In this document: piece after piece, positions 39,995 through 53,072 of the stretch
Layout: every line of letters starts with the position of its first letter
How positions within the stretch are numbered: position 1 is the first letter of the stretch
DNA from: an uncultured Erwinia sp.
GTDB taxonomy: Bacteria > Pseudomonadota > Gammaproteobacteria > Enterobacterales > Enterobacteriaceae
Length of the DNA: 63,434 bases
Direction: 5' to 3'
NCBI GenBank assembly: GCA_913775305.1
Contig: CAJYIY010000021.1
Span: forward strand, 1-63,434
The notes under the pieces: generated by a model
The model's database searches: none
Seen by the model: the letters and a program-made list of their open reading frames with translations, nothing else
What the model was told of the DNA's origin: nothing
Position numbers and translations under genes: made by a program

Positions 39995-40490
39995 GTACCT
40001 GCAGTCACTCATCGCGCATTGCAGCGCGTATCGATGTTGCATATATCGGAGCCCGTGAAGCGGTGATCTTCTATCACCGATCATCTTCGGCCAGCGGGAA
40101 AAGAAAAATGTTTGATGATTGCCTGCGCATTGCTAAAGCTTGGGCGACAAAGCATCAGGGCAAAAAAAGTGAGAGCCACTTTCACAACGGCTCCTTATCA
40201 CAAGGCGTATTTGCTAGTTGTGATTGTCCCTGATAATGATCTAATACTCCGAAATTATCTGTTCGAGATCGGCTTTGTATTTGCTCAGTTTCCATTCAAG
40301 GCGTTCTTGATATCTGAAGCCTGAAATTGAACAGGGGCCATATCGCTCATCACTATTTGAGCTTCTAACCACGCTGAGTTATGACACCGCAGCAACGAAG
40401 GTGGCTGTAGTATTTATCCAGAACGATCTGTTTAAGCACCGTCTGTTTATCCAGCAATACAGCCGTGGTTTCCCGGCTGGCACAGCGTTA
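39995..40490 (+). other. Degenerate interval of the ttcA-dbpA prophage region
   Basis: No gene is supported in about 500 bases. Short open frames exist (for example 40112-40324) but have no ribosome site or recognisable motif. Confidence 0.4.
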
Positions 40491-40555
40491 CCCGGGGAGA
40501 GTCTTGCGTAAGGTGTTTGCGGGGCTTTTTAGTCGTTGATACAGGTTTTGTCATG
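40491..40555 (-). pseudogene. Start of an IS3-family orfA
   Basis: The minus strand begins MTKPVSTTKKPRKH, like the first residues of an IS3-family OrfA common in enterobacteria, then diverges. Only the first about 14 codons are convincing. It may mark one end of a former insertion sequence. Confidence 0.3.
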
Positions 40556-40732
40556 AGTCACCTCTGGTTGAGAGTTTACTCACTTGTCGCGTGTACACTA
40601 TTGGTGGGTAAGATCGGCCCTGAACCTAAATCCTCCCGCCGCGCTGCCTTGCCCACGAAAGTAACGTTCACAGCGGATTATCTGCTACAATCGCTGCCAG
40701 AATTCCCGCCCGATTTATCAGAGATTATACCC

Positions 40733-42112
40733 GTGACTGCTTTTTCTGACCTTAACCTGCTGCCCGCCAGCCAGATTGAAAACCTTAATGAACTCGGCTA
40801 TCTGACCATGACGCCGATCCAGGCCGCCTCGCTGCCGGCGATCCTGGCAGGCCGTGATGTGCGTGCGCAGGCGAAAACCGGCAGCGGCAAAACCGCCGCG
40901 TTTGGGCTGGGGGTCATGCATCAACTGGACGCCAGCCAGTTTGTAACTCAGTCGCTGGTACTTTGCCCGACCCGCGAACTGGCGGATCAGGTGGCGAAGG
41001 AGCTGCGGCGGCTGGCACGCTTTACTGCCAACATCAAGATCCTGACGCTGTGCGGCGGCCAGCCGATGGGCGCCCAGCGCGATTCGCTGCTGCATGCGCC
41101 GCATGTGATCGTCGGTACGCCGGGGCGTATTCTGGAACATCTCAGGCGTGAAACCCTGAAGCTGGACCACGTTGCCACGCTGGTGCTGGATGAGGCCGAT
41201 CGCATGCTGGAGATGGGTTTCCGCGATGACATTGATGCGATTATCAGTGACTGCCCGCCGCAGCGGCAGACGCTGCTGTTCTCCGCAACCTGGCCTGAGG
41301 ATATTGCCCGTATCAGCCAGCGCGTGCAGCGCGACCCGCTGACGGTGGAAACCGGTGACGTTTCCGATCTGCCGACCATCGAGCAGACCTTCTATGAGGC
41401 CAGCGCGCGGGAGAAAATGAGCGCACTGACCGGGTTGCTCAGCGAGCGTCAGCCAGCCTCCTGCGTGGTGTTCTGTAACACCAAACGCGAGTGTGATGAC
41501 GTCGCCGCCTCGCTGGAAAATGCGCAAATCAGTGCGCTGGCGCTGCACGGCGATCTGGAACAGGCCGAGCGCGACCGGGTGCTGGTGCGATTTGCCAACG
41601 GCAGCTGCCGGGTGCTGGTGGCGACCGATGTCGCCGCTCGCGGACTGGATATTAAGTCACTGGCGATGGTGGTGAATTACCAGCTGTCGTTCGATCCTGA
41701 AGTTCACGTCCACCGTATTGGCCGTACCGCCCGCGCGGGTGCCGAGGGCTGCGCGGTCAGCTTCGTTGCGCCGGATGAAATGGTCCGTGCCCACGCGCTG
41801 GAGGATTTCCTGCAGCAGCGCCTTGAGTGGCGTCACGTTGGCGAGCTGAAGTCCGTGACGGCAAAACCACTGCGTGCGGAAATGGCCACCGTCAGTCTTG
41901 ACGGCGGTCGTAAGGCAAAAATTCGTCCGGGTGATATCCTCGGCGCACTGACCGGTGACGGTGGCCTGAGTGGCGATCAGGTTGGGAAAATCGATATTGC
42001 GCCAACGCTGGCCTACGTGGCAATTCGCCAGGAGCAGGTTCGTCAGGTGATGCAGCAGCTACAGAAAGTGAAAATTAAAGGGAAAACCTGCCGCGCCCGC
42101 GTCGTGAAGTAA
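40733..42112 (+). CDS. dbpA: ATP-dependent RNA helicase DbpA
   Basis: A 459-residue DEAD-box helicase that acts in 50S ribosome assembly by binding hairpin 92 of 23S rRNA. The Q motif is MTPIQAASLPAIL, Walker A AKTGSGKT is at 47-54, and DEAD, SAT, ARGLD and HRIGRTAR motifs follow. The C-terminal DbpA RNA-binding domain includes GGRKAKIRPGDILGALTGDGG. I chose the GTG at 40733 (MTAFSDLNLL, as E. coli MTAFSTLNVL); the frame is open further upstream, but that part is prophage-derived. Its promoter may therefore have been changed by the insertion. Confidence 0.95.
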   Translation: MTAFSDLNLLPASQIENLNELGYLTMTPIQAASLPAILAGRDVRAQAKTGSGKTAAFGLGVMHQLDASQFVTQSLVLCPTRELADQVAKELRRLARFTANIKILTLCGGQPMGAQRDSLLHAPHVIVGTPGRILEHLRRETLKLDHVATLVLDEADRMLEMGFRDDIDAIISDCPPQRQTLLFSATWPEDIARISQRVQRDPLTVETGDVSDLPTIEQTFYEASAREKMSALTGLLSERQPASCVVFCNTKRECDDVAASLENAQISALALHGDLEQAERDRVLVRFANGSCRVLVATDVAARGLDIKSLAMVVNYQLSFDPEVHVHRIGRTARAGAEGCAVSFVAPDEMVRAHALEDFLQQRLEWRHVGELKSVTAKPLRAEMATVSLDGGRKAKIRPGDILGALTGDGGLSGDQVGKIDIAPTLAYVAIRQEQVRQVMQQLQKVKIKGKTCRARVVK

Positions 42113-42143
42113 ACCTTCTGCGGCACGCAGCGGTACAGACGCA

Positions 42144-42176
42144 ACGGCCTCCGGCGTGAAATCCGGGGGCCGTTTT
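42144..42176 (+). terminator. Terminator after dbpA
   Basis: AACGGCCTCCGG pairs with CCGGGGGCCGTT apart from small mismatches, followed by TTTT. It can serve both converging genes. Confidence 0.6.
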
Positions 42177-42197
42177 GCTGTCGGGTCCGCGAACCGA

Positions 42198-42485
42198 TTA
42201 AAGTTTGACGATGGCGGGAGGGGCGGCAAGCAGCGGTTTGACGCCGGCAATCAGCGTCTGGAAATGCGGCTGCTTTTCGTGTGCGTCGACAGCCGCCTGG
42301 CTTTTCCACGTTTCGTGGAACAGGAAGGTGTCCGGATTTTCTACGCTGCGGTACAAATCGTAATGTACGTTACCGGCCTCAAGGCGGCTGGGGGCAACGC
42401 AGGGGTTCAGCACCTCAAACAGCGCGTCACCCTGACCGGGCTTAGCGGAAAAGGTAGCGATAATCAGTACGGATTTCTCGGTCAT
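42198..42485 (-). CDS. Antibiotic-biosynthesis-monooxygenase (ABM) fold protein
   Basis: A 95-residue ferredoxin-like dimeric ABM-domain protein, of the YgiN quinol monooxygenase kind. Conserved segments are IIATFSAKPGQGDALFEVL, then CVAPSRLEAGNVHYDLYRS and FLFHETWKSQAAVDAHEKQP with the conserved histidines near the end of strand four. AGGAGATT precedes the ATG. It stands between dbpA (convergent) and the MgtC-family gene; substrate unknown. Confidence 0.85.
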   Translation of the reverse strand: MTEKSVLIIATFSAKPGQGDALFEVLNPCVAPSRLEAGNVHYDLYRSVENPDTFLFHETWKSQAAVDAHEKQPHFQTLIAGVKPLLAAPPAIVKL

Positions 42486-42579
42486 TATAATCTCCTGATA
42501 GAAAACAACGTGGTTAACCGCAAACAGGCCGGTTCGTCAGAGTACCCGCTTCGGCGGTGTTTGCCATGCGCATTTATGG

Positions 42580-43236
42580 CTAATGTATTTCCAGTGACTG
42601 CACGCCGTGAATCTCCAGCAGCGCGCCGTGCATCTCTTCCGGTACGCCTTTACGTGACAACGTCACTTCAACCATCATCTCGCACAGTCCGCTGTCACCG
42701 TGCCGGTTTGCCAGATTGATGTTACCGGTTTTGATCCTTTGCCGCTGTAATGCGATCAGTACCAGCGGTACGCTCTTGGGTTTCAGCTGAAAGATTAACG
42801 TCAGATGGCGGCCAATAATCCGGTAGCTGATACGGCGAAAGGTCTCCAGCACCAGCAGCGCCAGCAGGGTGCCGTAAATACCAATCTCGTACATCCCACT
42901 TCCGATAACCAGCCCGATAGAGGCGGTCACCCACAGTCCGGCGGCGGTCGTTAATCCCCTGACCATCTGTTTTTGCAGAATGATGGTACCGGCACCAAGA
43001 AAGCCCATGCCGCTGACGACCTGAGCCGCAATCCTGCTGGGATCCAGCTCAATATGCGAGGCCGATAAAATATCTTCAAAGCCATACTTAGATACAATCA
43101 TAAACATCGCACTGCCGATGCCAACCAGAATATGGGTACGCAGCCCGGCTTCTTTCAGGCGCAGCTGACGCTCCAGACCAATCAGCCCGCCGAGCGCTCC
43201 GGCGAGGGCGATGCGCAGTAATAAGTCGACCGTCAT
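42580..43236 (-). CDS. MgtC-family inner-membrane protein
   Basis: A 218-residue protein of the MgtC/SapB (YhiD) family. The N-terminal 140 residues carry four to five membrane helices and the family signature GGLIGLERQLRLKEAGLRTH, then GMGFLGAGTII and GLTTAAGLWVTASIGLVIG. The C-terminal about 75 residues form a cytoplasmic ACT-like domain. MgtC proteins modulate F-ATPase activity and help survival in low magnesium or inside hosts. It is unrelated to SapB of the peptide transporter. AGGAGCATAGAG lies before the start. Confidence 0.88.
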   Translation of the reverse strand: MTVDLLLRIALAGALGGLIGLERQLRLKEAGLRTHILVGIGSAMFMIVSKYGFEDILSASHIELDPSRIAAQVVSGMGFLGAGTIILQKQMVRGLTTAAGLWVTASIGLVIGSGMYEIGIYGTLLALLVLETFRRISYRIIGRHLTLIFQLKPKSVPLVLIALQRQRIKTGNINLANRHGDSGLCEMMVEVTLSRKGVPEEMHGALLEIHGVQSLEIH

Positions 43237-43422
43237 TCTCTATGCTCCTGTATTGACACATCTTTCTTCAGTGTATTGATCTGAATTGTAAATTAAGACG
43301 TCAGGGTATTGATATTTCTTCAATTTTGATTTTGTAAAATTGAATGACAGCTATCGACCTGCTGGCGATCCTGGCTTATGCTGACTGGCGCCTTTGACCC
43401 TTCACCGACCGGAGCTTAATCA

Positions 43423-43689
43423 ATGAAAGCAGCCTCTTTTTTGCTGGCAGCCGCAGCGCTGCTGCTGTCGGCCTGCAGTAGCGACAACGAACCGCCACAG
43501 CAGGCAACCGCCGCCCACGTACCCGCGCGGGTAGAGATGGCTGAACTGGCCGCCTCGAACTGTGAGAATGCAGGGGGAACGCTGGCGCTGTCGCGGCAGC
43601 TGGATGGCTCTTCGGTCGGGATGTGTCAGCTGGCGAACGGACGCCGCTGTGGTGAGAGTGCGTTACTTAACGGCACCTGCGCACGTTAA
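43423..43689 (+). CDS. ydbJ: DUF333 lipoprotein YdbJ
   Basis: An 88-residue lipoprotein of unknown function, same length as E. coli YdbJ. The lipobox is LLLSACSS with Cys18. The DUF333 core follows with NCENAGGTLALSRQLDGSSVG, a CQLANGRRCGESALL segment and a terminal Cys. Four mature-domain cysteines could form two disulphides. As in E. coli it sits near the 3' end of ldhA, with which it converges. The hslJ gene usually between them is absent. Confidence 0.85.
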   Translation: MKAASFLLAAAALLLSACSSDNEPPQQATAAHVPARVEMAELAASNCENAGGTLALSRQLDGSSVGMCQLANGRRCGESALLNGTCAR

Positions 43690-43690
43690 A

Positions 43691-43713
43691 CCCCCGCGAG
43701 CGGCAGCGGGGGC
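43691..43713. terminator. Hairpin between ydbJ and ldhA
   Basis: CCCCCGC and GCGGGGG frame a short loop directly after the ydbJ stop. It is GC-rich, without a clear T run, and could act in both directions. Confidence 0.45.
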
Positions 43714-43723
43714 GAACGGTGGG

Positions 43724-44710
43724 TTAAAGCTGGTTATCGCAGGGCCCGCCTTTTTCCAGCTGTCGCAGGTTTTGCAGTGTGGTCTGAGCGATGCTGGTCA
43801 GCGCCTCGGCGGTGAGAAACGCCTGGTGACCGGTAAACAGCACGTTATGACAGGCTGAAAGACGGCGGAAGATATCATCCTGAATCACGTCGTTCGACTT
43901 ATCCTCAAAGAACAAATCCCGCTCGTTCTCATAAACGTCCATTCCCAATGCACCAATTTTCTGCTTTTTCAGCGCATCGATTGCCGCCTGAGAATCAATC
44001 AGTCCACCGCGGCTGGTATTGATAATCATCACGCCATCCTTCATCTGCGAGAAGGCGCTCTCATTGAGTAAATGATGATTATCCCGGGTCAGCGGACAGT
44101 GCAGGCTGATCACATCCGACTGGGCAAACAGCGTTTTCACATCGACATACTCTGCACCCAGCTCCAGCGCCAGTGGATTAGGATACGGGTCGGAAACCAG
44201 CAGGCGCATGCCGAAACCCTTCAGAATGCGCAGAGTGGCGATGCCGATTTTACCGGTGCCGATAACGCCAGCGGTGCGCCCGTGCATATTGAAACCGATC
44301 AGGCCCTCCAGCGAAAAATTGGCATCGCGGGTGCGCTGATAGGCACGATGAATGCGGCGGTTCAGCGTCATCATCATACCGACCGCATGCTCTGCGACCG
44401 CTTCAGGCGAGTAGGCTGGCACGCGCACCACCTGCATGCCCAGCGCTTTCGCCGCATCCAGATCGACGTTGTTAAACCCCGCGCAGCGCAGCGCAATATA
44501 CTTCACTCCCAGTCCTGCCAGCTCTTCCAGCACCTCACGGCTGCCGTCATCGTTGACAAAAATGCACACGCCGTCACATCCCGTGGCGTTTTTAGCGGTG
44601 CGTTCGGTGAGCAGAAAGTCGAAAAATTCCAGCTCGAAGCCGAAATCCTGATTGACCTGTTCGAGGTATTTCCGGTCATACTGTTTGGTGCTGTACACCG
44701 CGAGTTTCAT
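43724..44710 (-). CDS. ldhA: D-lactate dehydrogenase (fermentative)
   Basis: A 328-residue NAD-dependent enzyme reducing pyruvate to D-lactate during fermentation. Visible are the Rossmann motif GKIGIATLRIL (GxGxxG-like VIGTGKIG), the catalytic Arg in NTSRGGLID, Glu in MDVYENERDLFFED and His in FTGHQAFLTAEAL. It is almost identical in layout to E. coli LdhA (329 aa). It is divergent from ydbH. Confidence 0.97.
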   Translation of the reverse strand: MKLAVYSTKQYDRKYLEQVNQDFGFELEFFDFLLTERTAKNATGCDGVCIFVNDDGSREVLEELAGLGVKYIALRCAGFNNVDLDAAKALGMQVVRVPAYSPEAVAEHAVGMMMTLNRRIHRAYQRTRDANFSLEGLIGFNMHGRTAGVIGTGKIGIATLRILKGFGMRLLVSDPYPNPLALELGAEYVDVKTLFAQSDVISLHCPLTRDNHHLLNESAFSQMKDGVMIINTSRGGLIDSQAAIDALKKQKIGALGMDVYENERDLFFEDKSNDVIQDDIFRRLSACHNVLFTGHQAFLTAEALTSIAQTTLQNLRQLEKGGPCDNQL

Positions 44711-44904
44711 CGTGTTAGTTCCTTTTACTGATGCAGAGTGAATACTCTCAGTCTATCAACTATTCTCACCCTGAGGAAAACCGGAGGGGCGCCGCTGCTG
44801 GAAAAAGCATCAATCCCACCGTTAAACGGCAGAAAACTTCACGATGAAGTGATTCCATGCCATCATTTCGTTGATCATCACGGACAGAACAGGATTTTGC
44901 TGCA

Positions 44905-47535
44905 ATGAACAGGGGCTGGAAACGCGCGCTCGCCGCGCTGCTGGCAGTAATCCTGCTGCTGACAGGACTTTTACTTACCGTTACGCAGTGGCTACCCAGG
45001 CTGGTGGGGCTGTGGCTGCCCAACGAGACCACGATTTCTCTTGACGGCGGACCGCGCTGGCAGCAGGGCGCACTCAGGCTGCCCGGCGTTCACTACCGTG
45101 TCGGCGACTGCGAGCTGGCGGCGGTGAAAAACGTCTCGCTCAGCTACCGTCAACAGCGCTGGGTGGCCGATGCAGACAGCGTGATTATCGACAGCGAGTG
45201 CATTGCCAGTCTGCCATCCAGTGAAAATCAGGCGGCCCCCAGGACGCTTGCCGAGTGGCAGCAGATGCTGCCCGGTGCCCGCGTGACCCTCCATCAGCTG
45301 ACCCTCAAGCCCTGGCCGCAGTGGGCGGGAGAACTGCAGCTCGATTTGCATTCCGACAGCCAGCAGCTGTATTACAAGGGCGACAACCTCTCCCTGAAGG
45401 CCGAACTTCGTCAGCAGCAGTTGGTCCTGAAAACCCTTAGCGTACAGGCGCCGGGCATAGCCCAACCGGTGACGCTCGACGGCAGCCTGACGCTGCCGCG
45501 GATCCCCGGCTCGATACCGCAGAGCGGAGCGCTGCACGGTCGCCTGGCGCTGAACGGCATACCGGAGCCGTTAAACGTGCAGTTTAACTGGCAGCAGCAG
45601 CGCGGGACGCTGCGGGTCAGTGCGGCAAACCAGCCGCAGCCGCTGCTGGACCTGCCGTGGCAGCTCACTCCGCAACAGGTGCAGATACAGCAGGGAAGCT
45701 GGAACTGGCCGTGGGGGACGCAGCCGCTCTCCGGGGGGATTTCGCTGCTGGCTGAGAACTGGCAACAGGGGCTGGCTGCAACGCAGCTCAGCGGGCGGCT
45801 GAATCTCCTGACCTCGGGACGTGGCGGCAGGGGCAACGTGGTGCTGACGGTAGGGCCGGGACATCTGGACTGGCAGGACAGCCGCCTGCCGCTGTGGCTG
45901 AATGGCGAAAGTAAACTTGACGCGCTCCAGTTCTACGCCCGACTGGTGGGCGAACTGCGCGGGCCGCTGTTAGATCCGCAGCTGGCGATGCTGCCGGGTG
46001 CGCTGCTGCGCATGAAAGGCCGACTGCTGTCGACGCTGGAAGTGGATGAAGCTCGCTGGCCGCTGGCCGGAGTGAAGATCGCTTCTGCCGGGATCGACGG
46101 TCGCCTGCAGGCGATACTCAGTGCGCATGATGCGCAGATGGGCAATTTCCGCCTGCATCTTGACGGGCGGGCCAGCAATTTCTGGCCGGATAAAGGCGAA
46201 TGGCGCTGGCGTTACTGGGGCGATGGTCGGCTGAGCCCGCTGGCGGCGAAGTGGGACGTGAAGGGCAACGGACGCTGGCAGGATTCGTTAATCGAACTCT
46301 CCTCACTGTCGACCGGTTTCGACCGCATTCGCTACGGCAGCGTGGAAATGACCGCACCGCGCCTGACGCTGGTGAAACCGATTGGCTGGCAGCGTGATGA
46401 ACATCATCCCGCCTTTAACGGCGAACTGGCGTTAAAGGCGCGGGAAACCCGATTCAGCGCCGGGGGCTACCTGCCGCCGTCAACGTTGACCCTGAAGGTT
46501 AAGGGGCGCGATCCCGCCGCGTTTATGTTCAACGGCGCACTGCAGGCGCAGAAAATAGGGCCGGTGCAGGTGAGGGGACGCTGGGATGGTGAGCGCCTGC
46601 GCGGCCAGGCCTGGTGGCCTGAGCAGTCGCTGCGGGTGTTTCAGCCGCTGCTCAGTCCGGATTTAAAACTGTCCATTCAGAGCGGTACGCTGAATGCGCA
46701 GGTGGCCTTTTCTGCCGCCAGCGATCAGGGGCTGGAGGCCGGCGGGCACTGGCTGGTGCGCAACGGTCGCGCCCTGTTGCCGGATAACGAATTTAACGGC
46801 GTGGATTTTTCACTGCCGTTCCGTTTACAGTCCCACCGCTGGTATTTCGGCACCCACGGCCCGGTCTCGCTGCGCATCGGCGAGATTAAAAACCAGTTTG
46901 CCATGCAGAACGTCACGGCCGATCTGCGCGGCTGGTATCCGTGGACCGTCGCCGAGCCGCTGAGTCTCAGCAATGTCAGCCTCGATGTGCTGGGGGGGAC
47001 GCTGAGCCTTGACCGTTTACAGATGCCGCAGACCGAGGCGGCGATAATCCGCGTACAGCATCTTGCGCTGTCGCAGCTGGTGACGGCGATGAAGCTTAAA
47101 CAGATTGCGCTGTCCGGGCGGATAAACGGCGAGCTGCCGCTGTACCTCAACAACAGCCAGTGGCTGGTGAAGGGGGGCTGGATCGCCAACAGCGGGCCGC
47201 TGACGGTCCGCATGGATAAAGATATGGCCGATGAGATCGGCCAGAATAATATTGCCGCCGGTGCCGCCATCGACTGGCTGCGCTATATGGAAGTTTCGCG
47301 CAGCTGGGCCACGCTGGACCTGGATAACCTCGGCTGGATGAGCCTGACGGCAAAAGTCGACGGCACCAGTCGATTTAGCGACCGCGATCAGCGTGTTGCA
47401 CTTAACTACACCCAGCGTGAAAACCTGTTTCAACTCTGGCGCAGCCTGCGCTTTGGCGATAACCTGCAATCCTGGGTGGAAGAGAATGCTGCCCTGCCGT
47501 CGCAGAAGGAAAAACGTGATGAAAGCCCTGAATAG
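44905..47535 (+). CDS. ydbH: AsmA-like intermembrane phospholipid transport protein YdbH
   Basis: An 876-residue protein anchored by one N-terminal helix (ALAALLAVILLLTGLLLTV). The long periplasmic part is a beta-rich repeat groove of the AsmA-like/TamB type. YdbH spans the periplasm together with the outer-membrane lipoprotein YnbE and works redundantly with TamB and YhdP in moving phospholipids to the outer membrane. Its last 17 bases overlap ynbE, and ydbL follows, giving a three-gene operon. Confidence 0.93.
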   Translation: MNRGWKRALAALLAVILLLTGLLLTVTQWLPRLVGLWLPNETTISLDGGPRWQQGALRLPGVHYRVGDCELAAVKNVSLSYRQQRWVADADSVIIDSECIASLPSSENQAAPRTLAEWQQMLPGARVTLHQLTLKPWPQWAGELQLDLHSDSQQLYYKGDNLSLKAELRQQQLVLKTLSVQAPGIAQPVTLDGSLTLPRIPGSIPQSGALHGRLALNGIPEPLNVQFNWQQQRGTLRVSAANQPQPLLDLPWQLTPQQVQIQQGSWNWPWGTQPLSGGISLLAENWQQGLAATQLSGRLNLLTSGRGGRGNVVLTVGPGHLDWQDSRLPLWLNGESKLDALQFYARLVGELRGPLLDPQLAMLPGALLRMKGRLLSTLEVDEARWPLAGVKIASAGIDGRLQAILSAHDAQMGNFRLHLDGRASNFWPDKGEWRWRYWGDGRLSPLAAKWDVKGNGRWQDSLIELSSLSTGFDRIRYGSVEMTAPRLTLVKPIGWQRDEHHPAFNGELALKARETRFSAGGYLPPSTLTLKVKGRDPAAFMFNGALQAQKIGPVQVRGRWDGERLRGQAWWPEQSLRVFQPLLSPDLKLSIQSGTLNAQVAFSAASDQGLEAGGHWLVRNGRALLPDNEFNGVDFSLPFRLQSHRWYFGTHGPVSLRIGEIKNQFAMQNVTADLRGWYPWTVAEPLSLSNVSLDVLGGTLSLDRLQMPQTEAAIIRVQHLALSQLVTAMKLKQIALSGRINGELPLYLNNSQWLVKGGWIANSGPLTVRMDKDMADEIGQNNIAAGAAIDWLRYMEVSRSWATLDLDNLGWMSLTAKVDGTSRFSDRDQRVALNYTQRENLFQLWRSLRFGDNLQSWVEENAALPSQKEKRDESPE

Positions 47536-47710
47536 CCTGTTAATGGCTGGCGTTATGCTGTCACTGGCCGGATGTATTCCGCGCATCGAGGTGGCGGCCC
47601 CGAAAGAACCGATCACTATTAACATGAACGTTAAAATCGAGCACGAAATCCATATTAAGGTCGATAAAGACGTGGAAGCGCTGTTAAAAAACCAGAGCGA
47701 TCTGTTCTGA
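47519..47710 (+). CDS. ynbE: Outer-membrane lipoprotein YnbE
   Basis: A 63-residue lipoprotein with lipobox LAGC (Cys19) and the highly conserved PRIEVAAPKEPITINMNVKI, nearly identical to E. coli YnbE. It pairs with the C-terminus of YdbH by beta-strand augmentation to complete the intermembrane bridge. The start lies inside the end of ydbH. Confidence 0.95.
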   Translation: MKALNSLLMAGVMLSLAGCIPRIEVAAPKEPITINMNVKIEHEIHIKVDKDVEALLKNQSDLF

Positions 47711-47717
47711 GGATAAA

Positions 47718-48044
47718 ATGATGAAACTGCTGAACGGAGCACTACTGTTGGGCTGCCTGCTGATATCAACGGGCGTGATGGCGTTGACCCTCGACGAGGC
47801 AAGACAGCAGGGTCGGGTGGGTGAAACGCTAAACGGCTACATCGCTCCACGACAGCAGGATGCCGAAACCCAGGCGCTGGTAAGACAGATTAACGAAGGG
47901 CGCAGCAGGCAGTATCAGCAGCTGGCGGAGCAAAATAATCTGACCACGGCGGAGGTGGCCAGAATCGCCGGGCTGAAGCTGGTCGAGCGGGCGAAGCCCG
48001 GTGAGTACGTGCGCGGGATCAACGGACAGTGGCTGAAAAAATAA
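47718..48044 (+). CDS. ydbL: Periplasmic YdbL, DUF1318
   Basis: A 108-residue secreted protein with signal peptide MMKLLNGALLLGCLLISTGV cut after VMA. The DUF1318 body contains LDEARQQGRVGETLNGYIAP. YdbL is reported to act as a chaperone-like partner that limits YnbE multimerisation. GAGGAT precedes the start; two adjacent ATG codons are possible starts. Confidence 0.95.
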   Translation: MMKLLNGALLLGCLLISTGVMALTLDEARQQGRVGETLNGYIAPRQQDAETQALVRQINEGRSRQYQQLAEQNNLTTAEVARIAGLKLVERAKPGEYVRGINGQWLKK

Positions 48045-48059
48045 TCGAAGCTTAGAAAA

Positions 48060-48084
48060 AACGCGATGCCCCGGGCATCGCGTT
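48060..48084. terminator. Bidirectional terminator between ydbL and azoR
   Basis: AACGCGATGCCC and GGGCATCGCGTT form a perfect 12 bp stem with almost no loop. An A-rich 5' side gives a T-rich tail on the minus strand, and a further AAGCTT/AAGCTT pair encloses it. Confidence 0.7.
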
Positions 48085-48123
48085 AAGCTTCACTGCCGGC
48101 GGCAGCGCGGCAGCAGAGAGTAA

Positions 48124-52863
<4,740 letters not shown>

Positions 52864-52874
52864 TGGGCGAATTA

Positions 52875-52900
52875 AGAGCAATCGCGGGTGCGATTGCTCT
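52875..52900 (+). terminator. Hairpin after hrpA
   Basis: AGAGCAATCGC and GCGATTGCTCT form a perfect 11 bp stem with a 4-base loop, 11 bases after the hrpA stop. Only TACAG follows, so termination may be Rho-assisted. Confidence 0.55.
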
Positions 52901-52963
52901 TACAGATCCTGCTGTTCGACGCGCGGTGTACCGCCGTCAATCGATGAGAATCCGAACGAGATC

Positions 52964-52984
52964 TTTGTCTGATTTATAGACAAA
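52964..52984. repeat. Perfect inverted repeat upstream of the TpsB gene
   Basis: TTTGTCT-GATTTAT-AGACAAA, 7 bp arms with a 7 bp centre, about 90 bp before the TpsB start. Its position and symmetry suggest a dimeric regulator binding site; the regulator is unknown. Confidence 0.4.
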
Positions 52985-53072
52985 ATACGATGTTAAGGAG
53001 GGCGGTGCAGTCTGTATAGTGAAATCCATTATACGGAGTTTAATTTGTCTGCACGCAATGGAGCTGTAAGTT

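Larger units (their letters stand above)
37440..40560. mobile_element. Decayed prophage region between ttcA and dbpA
   Basis: About 3.1 kb of AT-richer, frame-broken DNA. Two different integrase remnants, an endolysin tail, an Rz spanin remnant, one intact pilin-like ORF and the beginning of an IS3-type orfA are recognisable. The parts represent the two ends of a lambdoid phage (integration and lysis) with the middle deleted. No paired att repeat was found by eye. Confidence 0.7.

Noticed and set aside
40112..40324. 70-codon frame in the ttcA-dbpA remnant
   Set aside because: No ribosome site or family resemblance; overlaps other weak frames.
40517..40732. 72-codon N-terminal extension of dbpA
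   Set aside because: DbpA homology begins exactly at the GTG at 40733; the extension is prophage-derived sequence.
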